Of a stretch of DNA of 10,700 nt, positions 1 to 5,278 are shown piece after piece; the stretch's first letter is position 1, and each line of letters starts with the position of its first letter. Origin of the DNA: Holosporales bacterium (GTDB lineage: Bacteria > Pseudomonadota > Alphaproteobacteria > BNTO01); contig JAISXM010000054.1 of assembly GCA_031270515.1 (NCBI GenBank), positions 1-10,700 of the forward strand. The letters are read 5' to 3'. The notes beneath the pieces were generated by a model. It saw only the letters and a list, made by a program, of their open reading frames with translations. It made no database searches and was not told the DNA's origin. The translations under genes were made by a program, and so were the position numbers.

Positions 1-80
1 CTTCCTGCTGCACTATGATACCATTAACCGAAGGGGCAGCACATTTGCTACGTGCCTAAGAGTCTAGCAGCGAGGATAAA

Positions 81-254
81 GTGGACGAAGATCCAGCGAG
101 GGATACAGATACATTAGTGAACGCAATCCCAGCGAGAGATACAGATACATCAATGGACGAAAACCCGGGGGCTACATGCGCATCAATGGACGAAAACCCG
201 AGGGGCGCATATACATCAGTGGACGCAACCCCAGCTAGGGCGACATGTACATCA
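81..254 (+). repeat. Five tandem 33-36 bp repeats at the 5' end of atpH
   Basis: Units start at 81, 117, 153, 186 and 219, with lengths 36, 36, 33, 33 and 36 bp. Each begins with GTG or ATG followed by G/A-ACG, has a CCxxxG core (CCAGCGAG in the first two) and ends in ACATCA, ACATTA or GCATCA. All lengths are multiples of three, so the reading frame is kept. The protein units resemble MDENPARDTDTS. The stretch upstream of the first start (CAGCGAGGATA, 68-78) matches the inside of unit 1 (CAGCGAGGGATA). The repeat therefore probably arose by duplication of the ribosome-binding-site and start-codon segment itself. Confidence 0.85.
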
Positions 255-779
255 ATTGCAGGACGCTACGCTATTGCGCTATTCAACGTGGCCCGGCACG
301 AGCGCGCCTTGGAGCGCACCATTGCGGAATGTGACGCCGCCGCAGCTTTGCTCGATCTGCAATCCCCATATCGAACATTATTCTCCCGCATATTGCGCGG
401 GCACATCTGCGGAGTCGAGGAGCTGCGCGAGTCGAACGTGTTCCAGCCTTTTTTTGTGAAATTCCTGCAGCTGGTGGCCACGAATGGCAGGCTGCGTTTA
501 TTTAAAGATATTGCCCGTTTGTTTGCGACGCTTGCCAACCAAGCACTCAACCGTGTTGCGCTCACTGTGTATACGGCTGAACCTATTCCCAGCAAATACA
601 CTTCAGTTATAGAGGATAAGTTGGCTAAAATATTCACGAATACGTTGAGCATTACATACAAAACGGATCCGCGTATATTAGGGGGCTTAGTCGTGCAGTC
701 TGATTCGTTGACAATTGATGCGAGTGTTAAGCACCAGATTGAAAAATTTTCAAAAGAGGCACTTGCCTACGTAATATAG
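81..779 (+). CDS. atpH: ATP synthase F1 subunit delta, with a repetitive N-terminal extension
   Basis: Delta is the peripheral-stalk subunit that joins the F1 head to the b subunits on the cytoplasmic face of the inner membrane. The family-like part starts near residue 59 (IAGRYAIALF, matching the usual RYA.ALF opening) and ends with the typical C-terminal block DPRILGGLVVQSDSLTIDAS. From residue 59 on it is about 174 residues, close to the usual length of about 177. The 58 residues before that are extra and come from five tandem DNA repeats. I chose GTG at 81 because a GAGG sits just upstream (72-75), but ATG at 153 or 186 and GTG at 117 or 219 are in-frame alternatives. atpA follows after 89 bp, so the two are probably co-transcribed. 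The identity is firm; the start is uncertain. Confidence 0.9.
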   Translation: MDEDPARDTDTLVNAIPARDTDTSMDENPGATCASMDENPRGAYTSVDATPARATCTSIAGRYAIALFNVARHERALERTIAECDAAAALLDLQSPYRTLFSRILRGHICGVEELRESNVFQPFFVKFLQLVATNGRLRLFKDIARLFATLANQALNRVALTVYTAEPIPSKYTSVIEDKLAKIFTNTLSITYKTDPRILGGLVVQSDSLTIDASVKHQIEKFSKEALAYVI

Positions 780-868
780 AGTTTAAAATCGGTATTTGCC
801 TGTACAACGTAGGGTACAACAATAGTCATTTGCTTACGTAAGATAAGGTACATTTTAATGGAGCTAAA

Positions 869-2425
869 ATGAAATCAAAAGTCGCTGAAATTTCCGAATT
901 TCTTCAACGCAAAATTGAAGAATTAGCCCCCACTGTTGATGTATATGAACATGGGGTTGTGCTTTCTGTGTGTGACGGCATTATCCGTGCCCAGGGGCTG
1001 GACAACGTGCGCACGGGGGAATGGGTCGAGTGCACGTCGTCCAAAACCGGCGAGACGGTGCGCGGCATGGCGCTGAACCTGGAGGCGGACAACGTCGGCA
1101 TCGTGCTAATTGGAAATGGCACGGGCATCGAAGAGGGCGATATCGTGCGCCGCACCGACCGCATCTTAGACACGCCAGCAGGACGGGGTTTGCTCGGGCG
1201 AGTAGTCAATGCTCTAGGGGAGCCCATCGACGGCAAAGGCCCATTGTTCGACGTCGAGCAGGTGCAAATTGAGCGCCGCGCCCCTGGGATAATCGAACGC
1301 AAGTCCGTGTGTGAACCGATGCTCACGGGGCTCAAAGTTATTGACAGCCTGATTCCCATAGGGCGCGGGCAACGCGAGCTCATTATTGGCGACCGTCAGA
1401 CGGGCAAAACGGCGATTGCCTTGGACGCGATTATCAACCAAAGGAAATACCACCTTGCAAACGACAGCGCCAACAAGATCTTTTGTATATATGTTGCAAT
1501 TGGGCAAAAGCAGTCGTCCGTGGCGCGCTTTGTCAAAACATTGGAAGACTACGGCGCGCTGGAATACTCCATTATTGTGGCGGCGACTGCGTCGGATTCG
1601 GCGGCGTTGCAATATCTGGCTCCGTATACGGGTTGCGCAATGGGCGAATACTTCCGCGATAGGGGCATGCACGCGCTTGTCGTGTATGACGACTTGTCGA
1701 AGCACGCTGTGGCGTATAGGCAGATGTCGCTTTTGCTGCGCCGTCCGCCTGGGCGAGAGGCTTACCCTGGGGACGTGTTTTATTTGCATTCGCGCTTGCT
1801 GGAGAGGGCAGCCAAGCTGAGTGATGCGAAGGGCGGAGGGTCGTTGACCGCGCTGCCTATCATTGAAACGCAGGCTGGGGATGTGTCGGCTTACATTCCG
1901 ACCAACGTCATTTCCATCACTGATGGGCAAATATTTTTGGAGACGGACTTGTTCTTCCAAGGCATTCGTCCAGCGGTCAATATAGGGATATCCGTTAGTC
2001 GCGTGGGGTCGTCTGCGCAGACCAAGTCCATGAAGCGCGTGTCTGGGCGCATAAAGCTGGATTTGGCGCAGTACAGGGAGATGGCTGTGTTTTCTCAGTT
2101 TTCGTCGGATTTGGATGAGAACACGCTGAAGTTTTTGAACCGCGGAGAACGGTTGATCGAAGTGTTAAAGCAACCTCAATACAACCCTATGTCCAATGCC
2201 GAGCAAGTCGCCGTTATATATCTTGGGGCGAACAGTTATTTGGATGATGTTCCTGTGAAGGAGATTGCATCGCTTGAAGCGCGGTACTTGAAAACGCTGC
2301 GGGAGGTCCGTCCAGATCTGCTAGCGCTGTTTGAGCAAGAAGGCGCGTTTTCGGATGAGCAGAAAAAAGAGGTGGATGAGTTTATTTTCCTGTGTATTGA
2401 GGATTGGAGAAAAACGAAGAAATAG
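869..2425 (+). CDS. atpA: ATP synthase F1 subunit alpha
   Basis: This is the non-catalytic nucleotide-binding subunit of the F1 hexamer, with a structural and regulatory role in ATP synthesis or hydrolysis. At 518 residues it is slightly longer than the usual 502-513. The N-terminal beta-barrel is followed by the P-loop GDRQTGKT at residues 174-181. The alpha-subunit signature PAVNIGISVSRVGSSAQ follows, with the arginine finger at R378. The C-terminal helical domain is complete. The start is supported by GGAG at 860-863, five bases before ATG. In most bacteria atpG follows directly. Here a non-coding stretch and unrelated exported-protein genes follow, so the remaining F1 genes must lie elsewhere. 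The middle of the gene is visibly richer in G and C than the island downstream. Confidence 0.97.
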   Translation: MKSKVAEISEFLQRKIEELAPTVDVYEHGVVLSVCDGIIRAQGLDNVRTGEWVECTSSKTGETVRGMALNLEADNVGIVLIGNGTGIEEGDIVRRTDRILDTPAGRGLLGRVVNALGEPIDGKGPLFDVEQVQIERRAPGIIERKSVCEPMLTGLKVIDSLIPIGRGQRELIIGDRQTGKTAIALDAIINQRKYHLANDSANKIFCIYVAIGQKQSSVARFVKTLEDYGALEYSIIVAATASDSAALQYLAPYTGCAMGEYFRDRGMHALVVYDDLSKHAVAYRQMSLLLRRPPGREAYPGDVFYLHSRLLERAAKLSDAKGGGSLTALPIIETQAGDVSAYIPTNVISITDGQIFLETDLFFQGIRPAVNIGISVSRVGSSAQTKSMKRVSGRIKLDLAQYREMAVFSQFSSDLDENTLKFLNRGERLIEVLKQPQYNPMSNAEQVAVIYLGANSYLDDVPVKEIASLEARYLKTLREVRPDLLALFEQEGAFSDEQKKEVDEFIFLCIEDWRKTKK

Positions 2426-2737
2426 CTGTATTGGGGTGATCTCCCAACATCAGAGTCAATTCCGAGCAATTAGCTAGCATTTTATTGCAAGGAATTAGCT
2501 ATGTTTTTTTTGACAAAATGGGGTTGCATTTTCTAAAAAAAGTGTTCATATTCCTTAAAGTACTGCGACATGAGGTATATACCCAATCGCGCAAACGTTG
2601 TGAATTTTTATCATTGTCGAAGCTTTGTTTTACAACGATATTCAAATTGTTTGTTCTGGTGACTCGGTATCGTCGCAATACAGTGCGGCTAAGGCAGGAC
2701 AGTAAAAAATGACAATAAAAACTAAGGAGAATTTAAT
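2426..2737. other. Spacer after atpA, no convincing gene
   Basis: About 310 bp with no supported gene. A TTG-initiated 75-codon frame (2485-2712) lacks a ribosome binding site and any recognisable motif. Visible elements are a weak hairpin just after atpA (2431-2447), a 9-bp direct repeat AATTAGCTA (2468-2476 and 2493-2501), a consensus-like TTGACA at about 2509-2514 with only a poor -10, and a partial copy of the dispersed motif, TTCAAATTGTTT, at 2641-2652. The last 40 bp belong to the conserved 5' flank of the Myb-type gene. Confidence 0.6.
2431..2447 (+). terminator. Weak hairpin just after atpA
   Basis: TTGGG (2431-2435) pairs with CCCAA (2443-2447) around a 7-base loop, six bases after the atpA stop. 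There is no T-run behind it, so it is at best a poor intrinsic terminator. It may be an RNA 3'-end stabiliser or chance. Confidence 0.2.
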
Positions 2738-2815
2738 ATGAAACATTTTATGATGCACGCATTTGCGGTTTTATTATTGTGTAATTATAATTCGGAGCTG
2801 AATAGTAGCGGCTAT
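2698..2815 (+). repeat. Duplicated 5'-flank and signal-peptide cassette, copy 1
   Basis: This segment aligns nearly base for base with 3401-3518. It contains GGACAGT, an A-rich run, ATGACAATAAAAACTAA, the Shine-Dalgarno region, the start codon and the first 25 codons. In those 25 codons the two copies differ at 7 of 75 bases, and only one residue changes (Met5/Leu5). Similarity drops sharply after the codon for Gly25. Confidence 0.85.
2709..2741 (+). other. 10-codon upstream ORF overlapping the start of the 2738 gene
   Basis: ATG at 2709 opens a frame encoding MTIKTKENLI and ending in TGA at 2739-2741, so it overlaps the downstream ATG as ATGA. An AGGA lies about nine bases upstream. The paralogous gene has a 10-codon frame of the same length in the same arrangement. 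This could be a leader peptide for translational coupling. It could also be a by-product of conserved sequence, because any ATGAAA start creates a TGA in that frame. Confidence 0.35.
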
Positions 2816-3139
2816 GGTCCGGGACGAGGTCAAGTCGCCCATATGAGCTACACGCCTAGCACTGGCTGGAATCCATATCCTGCTGGTAGACCTGCTGCTC
2901 CTCTTCCGTTGTCTGAACGCAATGAAGGGCAATACAGCGTCGGGCCAACAAACCAGAGGACTTTCTACGCAAACGGAGGACGTAGGTATACAGGAGGAGA
3001 AGATTTGTATCTAATCGAATTAGTTACGTCAGGATGTAACTGGGATGAGATATCTGTACTGATGGATAGAAGCCCTGGCGCATGCAAAGCTCGCTTTGAT
3101 AAGTTGAGGCCCGACCAAGCCTATGTCCCAGGTAATTGA
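2738..3139 (+). CDS. Secreted protein with a C-terminal Myb/SANT-like domain (copy 1)
   Basis: 133 residues; I do not recognise a named family for the whole protein. Residues 1-24 look like a Sec signal peptide: MKH, then a hydrophobic run through AFAVLLLC, then a polar NYNSELNSS segment. It is not a good lipobox, because Leu precedes the Cys. Residues 25-83 are low complexity, rich in Gly, Pro, Tyr and Asn. Residues 84-125 fit one Myb/SANT repeat: YTGGEDLYLIELV, then NWDEIS, then DRSPGACKARF. The second conserved Trp is kept and the first is replaced by Tyr. AAGGAG at 2724-2729 supports the start. An exported protein with a DNA-binding-type fold, next to a paralog, suggests an effector acting in a host nucleus. 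That is inference: Myb-like domains also occur in bacterial regulators. Confidence 0.75.
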   Translation: MKHFMMHAFAVLLLCNYNSELNSSGYGPGRGQVAHMSYTPSTGWNPYPAGRPAAPLPLSERNEGQYSVGPTNQRTFYANGGRRYTGGEDLYLIELVTSGCNWDEISVLMDRSPGACKARFDKLRPDQAYVPGN

Positions 3140-3441
3140 AAACCTAGCAGTGCCTTTGCTTCATCACAGTGTTCCTAACGCAAAGCTCTGCGGGATTTTC
3201 AAAAGGCGTTTATAGATATGGGTTGCTACTAACGAGGAAATGGATTAGGCCCAGTGAACGTAATTGAACGTCTTTAAATTTTTAATCATAAGCTGATACA
3301 CCGGGCGCCGTAATATACCTGTTGCAAAAGCCCTTTTGAGCCGTTGATTCCTGCCGTGTTGACGCAGCTTTCGCAACAGGTCTAGTGTAATAAGGGACGG
3401 ACAGTGAAAAAAATGACAATAAAAACTAATGAGGATAAAAC
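3140..3441. other. Spacer between the two Myb-type genes
   Basis: About 300 bp with no supported gene; the long minus-strand frame here is a shadow of the following gene. Visible elements are a motif AGTGAACGTA (3253-3262) shared with the 20-bp repeats at 4054-4113, a 14-bp inverted repeat (3318-3380), a TTGACG at 3359-3364, and from about 3401 the duplicated 5' flank. There is no T-rich hairpin, so transcription of copy 1 may continue into copy 2. Confidence 0.55.
3318..3380. repeat. 14-bp inverted repeat upstream of the second Myb-type gene
   Basis: CCTGTTGCAAAAGC (3318-3331) and GCTTTCGCAACAGG (3367-3380) pair at 13 of 14 positions around a 35-base loop. No T-run follows. It could be a regulator site, an mRNA 5' structure or a remnant of a small inverted-repeat element. 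Confidence 0.55.
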
Positions 3442-3518
3442 ATGAAACACTTTTTAATGCATGCATTTGCGGTTTTATTATTGTGTAACTATAATTCGGA
3501 ACTGAATAGTAGTGGCAA
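3401..3518 (+). repeat. Duplicated 5'-flank and signal-peptide cassette, copy 2
   Basis: Partner of 2698-2815, with the same order of elements: GGACAGT, A-run, ATGACAATAAAAACTAA, GAGG, start codon, signal peptide. Most differences in the coding part are third-position synonymous changes (CAT/CAC, AAT/AAC, GAG/GAA, AGC/AGT). Confidence 0.85.
3413..3445 (+). other. 10-codon upstream ORF overlapping the start of the 3442 gene
   Basis: ATG at 3413 encodes MTIKTNEDKT and ends in TGA at 3443-3445, overlapping the downstream ATG as ATGA. Length and geometry are the same as at 2709-2741. The first five codons are identical and the second half differs without breaking the frame or the overlap. Its function as a leader is inferred, not shown. 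Confidence 0.35.
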
Positions 3519-3879
3519 TGGTGATCAGGGACAATACGAAGTCTACATTGTGAGCGGGAACTCGGGCTGGGGAGATCCTGTTTTTCCATATCCACAAATA
3601 TACATTCCTGTACCACAGTTCACATACTGTTCTGCCATGCAAACACACTTTCATAGTAGAGCGCGAGGCGACAGTATGCAGAATGCTGTGCAGGAAGAAG
3701 ACTTGCATTTGATGGCATTTTCGCTAGAAGAAGACTTGCGTTTGATGGAATTAGTAAACATATACGGAATTGAGAATTGGTATGAGATATCTAGGCAGAT
3801 GAACAACAGAAGCGCTATAGCATGCGTAGGCCGCTACTCTTATATTTTGAAGCGCCTAAGGTCTATTGACCAACCATAG
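3442..3879 (+). CDS. Secreted protein with a C-terminal Myb/SANT-like domain (copy 2)
   Basis: 145 residues, paralog of the 2738 gene. The signal peptide is identical except Leu5 for Met5. The middle (about 26-90) is different, rich in Tyr, Pro, Gln and Gly, and cannot be aligned with copy 1. Residues 93-139 give a better Myb/SANT match than copy 1: FSLEEDLRLMELVNIYG, then NWYEIS, then NNRSAIACVGRY. This is close to the consensus W..EED..L..LV..YG..NW..I...M..RS...C..RY, with Phe for the first Trp. A 33-bp duplication precedes the domain and repeats EEDLHLMAF/EEDLRLMEL. GAGG at 3431-3434 supports the start. An 11-bp direct repeat CTATTGACCAA straddles the stop (3863-3873 and 3881-3891). A host-directed nuclear effector is inferred; an exported structural protein or own regulator cannot be excluded. 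Confidence 0.78.
   Translation: MKHFLMHAFAVLLLCNYNSELNSSGNGDQGQYEVYIVSGNSGWGDPVFPYPQIYIPVPQFTYCSAMQTHFHSRARGDSMQNAVQEEDLHLMAFSLEEDLRLMELVNIYGIENWYEISRQMNNRSAIACVGRYSYILKRLRSIDQP
3694..3759 (+). repeat. 33-bp tandem duplication inside the second Myb-type gene
   Basis: GAAGAAGACTTGCATTTGAT (from 3694) recurs 33 bases later as GAAGAAGACTTGCGTTTGAT (from 3727). The duplication is in frame (11 codons) and doubles the acidic first-helix start of the Myb repeat. Confidence 0.8.
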
Positions 3880-4053
3880 CCTATTGACCAAGAGCGTCTG
3901 TTCATACTAATGGGTGACTTTGGACAAAATATTCCATTTTGACGACGTTCTTCCCTAACCATACAGAAACAGAAGTGATAGCTGCTTGTGTTAAGACTAA
4001 GCCTGAATTATTCCGAGTCAAGGTACCTTTTTCTTACAGGAGCATGGGAGGTT

Positions 4054-4113
4054 AGGCTCAAGTAAACATATCTGGGCTCTAGTGAACACATATGGGCTCT
4101 AGTGAACGTATCT
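4054..4113. repeat. Three tandem 20-bp repeats
   Basis: Units at 4054-4073, 4074-4093 and 4094-4113 are exactly 20 bp apart, with consensus GGGCTCTAGTGAACATATCT. Units 2 and 3 are identical over their first 14 bases. The core AGTGAACGTA of unit 3 also occurs at 3253-3262. The iteron-like spacing of about two helical turns would suit a protein-binding array, but no binding protein is identified. Confidence 0.8.
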
Positions 4114-4134
4114 ATTTTCTTTAATTACATCCTA

Positions 4135-4204
4135 CATAAAAACAATTTGAATCTCGTTACATTGCAAGACTTAAACGAAAACAAAAGTTCAAATTGTTTT
4201 TATG
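4135..4204. repeat. Palindromic element with perfect 17-bp arms
   Basis: CATAAAAACAATTTGAA (4135-4151) is the exact reverse complement of TTCAAATTGTTTTTATG (4188-4204). Inside the 36-base loop, TCGTT (4154-4158) can pair with AACGA (4174-4178). It lies between two convergent genes, so it could end transcription in both directions, but the stem is AT-rich. The same 17-mer recurs alone at 5180-5196, which favours a dispersed repeat over a simple terminator. Confidence 0.8.
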
Positions 4205-4234
4205 ATGAGTATCCGGGGGGCCAAAAATAAACGG

Positions 4235-4265
4235 CTTAAATTTCGTTGTATTACAAGGCTTAAGC
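4235..4265 (+). repeat. Degenerate direct copy of the cruciform loop sequence
   Basis: Aligns without gaps to 4146-4176 (89 bases upstream) at 23 of 31 positions. All eight differences are transitions (C/T or A/G). Confidence 0.5.
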
Positions 4266-4293
4266 AAGTATACAAACGAGTCGCATTATTTTT

Positions 4294-4998
4294 TTAATAA
4301 AATAGATGCAAATACAAGCGAGCTCTATTGCAACAAACACTGTCATCATTAGCAAGTGACTTTATGCCAGCTAACGCGACTTCATTATCCTTATGCCAAA
4401 AATAAGCGTTCAATAAATTCAACGCAACTTCTTTATTATTTGGATGACGTTGATGCAATAATTCAAGTGATTCTATTATTTGGGCAGGAGATAGTTTATA
4501 ACCCCCCAACCAAGCATATTCATACAAACGACCAAAATCGTGAAACATGCTTAGCGTTAAATCAATCTCACTCCTTGGCCCCTCCGTACGAGCTGGTACT
4601 AGCCCCTTCGCAAGACTTGCCTCTTTTAGCAGGGCGTGAACTTCCCCTGTTAGTGGAGTTTTATTAGCATGTGGAGTTATCTTAATAAACGGAATCCCTT
4701 TGACTGAGACGCGCTTAATCTGCGGGATTGGATTTATTGATGAAAGTGTTTCCGCTGATAAAATTTTTTTAGGGAATCGAATATTGTCAGAAGAGAATAC
4801 ATCCTCTAGCGGAATATTTCCAGAAGAGTGAACGTCATCGGTTGACGGAATATTTTCAGTCGGAGTATTTTCAGAATAAGGAACGTCCTCGATAAATGTA
4901 TCACTACATAATTTAGGTCTCCCTGCGCCGATCATAGAACACGAAGCAATCGTATAAAACATGCACACCAAAGAAAAGCCGAACATATTACATCTCAT
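4294..4998 (-). CDS. Putative lipoprotein of unknown function with an acidic repeat linker and TPR-like C-terminus
   Basis: 234 residues; not a family I recognise. The N-terminus is a lipoprotein signal with lipobox IASC (Cys20), predicting export and lipid anchoring. Residues about 36-75 are Ser/Glu/Asp/Asn-rich with a loose 10-11 residue repeat around SENTPTENIP, SSGNIPLEDV and SSDNIRF, suggesting a flexible spacer. The last 65 residues (about 169-234) form helices with a TPR-like pattern: SLELLHQRHPNNKEVALNLL, then AYFWHKDNEVAL. Met1 is preceded by a good promoter but a poor ribosome binding site. Met5 is an alternative start and still leaves a short signal peptide. It is convergent with the Myb-type gene and divergent from the solute-binding protein. 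The flanking 17-bp inverted copies (4135-4151 and 5180-5196) raise the possibility that it travels as a cassette. Confidence 0.7.
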   Translation of the reverse strand: MRCNMFGFSLVCMFYTIASCSMIGAGRPKLCSDTFIEDVPYSENTPTENIPSTDDVHSSGNIPLEDVFSSDNIRFPKKILSAETLSSINPIPQIKRVSVKGIPFIKITPHANKTPLTGEVHALLKEASLAKGLVPARTEGPRSEIDLTLSMFHDFGRLYEYAWLGGYKLSPAQIIESLELLHQRHPNNKEVALNLLNAYFWHKDNEVALAGIKSLANDDSVCCNRARLYLHLFY

Positions 4999-5021
4999 AC
5001 TACAGAGTATCCACTTATATT

Positions 5022-5050
5022 ATAATAGCAACATTTGGCAATAATATCAA
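5022..5050 (-). promoter_or_regulatory. Sigma70-type promoter for the lipoprotein gene
   Basis: On the minus strand, TTGATA (5050-5045), 17 bases, then TATTAT (5027-5022). Each box matches the consensus at 5 of 6 positions. The predicted start would lie about 17-20 bases before ATG at 4998. Confidence 0.55.
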
Positions 5051-5096
5051 TATATACCGAATATTCATAATAAATAGTCCGAGATTATTTGAAACG

Positions 5097-5196
5097 CAAG
5101 ATTCCAACAAGATTCCAATTGTTTCTTATGTGGACCCACGACCGACCGTGACAAGAAAATTCCGACCGTGACAAAAAAATTCAAATTGTTTTTATG
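5097..5196. repeat. Mosaic of short repeats upstream of the solute-binding protein gene
   Basis: In order: CAAGATTCCAA twice in perfect tandem (5097-5107, 5108-5118); a variant of the dispersed motif running into TTATGTGGACCC (5117-5137); CCGACCGTGACAAGAAAATT and CCGACCGTGACAAAAAAATT in tandem (5142-5161, 5162-5181, one mismatch); and an exact copy of TTCAAATTGTTTTTATG (5180-5196). There is no coding frame of note. Confidence 0.8.
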
Positions 5197-5213
5197 GAAA
5201 TGTTTAGATCGAT

Positions 5214-5243
5214 TTGACATGGATTCGGATTCTTTTGTATCAT
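5214..5243 (+). promoter_or_regulatory. Sigma70-type promoter for the solute-binding protein gene
   Basis: Perfect -35 TTGACA (5214-5219), an 18-base spacer, and -10 TATCAT (5238-5243, 5 of 6). The predicted transcription start is near 5250, about 30 bases before ATG at 5279. The 20-bp repeats and the dispersed motif end 18 bases before the -35 box, where an activator might bind. Confidence 0.6.
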
Positions 5244-5278
5244 GCAATAAGTGACGTGCTTTTTTTGGGCAACCCCCT

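Larger units (their letters stand above)
3880..4293. other. Repeat-rich spacer between convergent genes
   Basis: 414 bp between the plus-strand Myb-type gene and the minus-strand lipoprotein gene. No gene is supported. A 38-codon TTG-initiated frame (3939-4055) reads protein-like in places but has no ribosome binding site. The region holds three 20-bp repeats (4054-4113), a 70-bp cruciform (4135-4204) and a degenerate direct repeat (4146-4176 and 4235-4265). Confidence 0.6.

Noticed and set aside
2..67. Open frame at the left edge ending in TAG at 65-67
   Set aside because: Only 21 codons visible and no recognisable motif; cannot be called as the end of an upstream gene.
833..842. Palindrome CTTACGTAAG and the nearby GTACAAC direct repeat (802-808, 814-820) before atpA
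   Set aside because: Short, single occurrences with no promoter geometry around them; not distinguishable from chance.
2485..2712. 75-codon plus-strand frame after atpA
   Set aside because: TTG start, no ribosome binding site, composition unlike a protein domain, and it runs into the conserved 5' flank of the Myb-type gene.
3245..3616. 123-codon minus-strand frame
   Set aside because: It spans the spacer and the well-supported signal-peptide region of the plus-strand Myb-type gene; no motif and no ribosome binding site.
3939..4055. 38-codon frame (starts MTTFFPNHTETE) in the spacer
   Set aside because: TTG start, no ribosome binding site, no recognisable domain. It could be a gene fossil but cannot be supported.
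4054..4113. Possible CRISPR array
   Set aside because: The 20-bp units are directly adjacent with no spacers and there are no cas genes.
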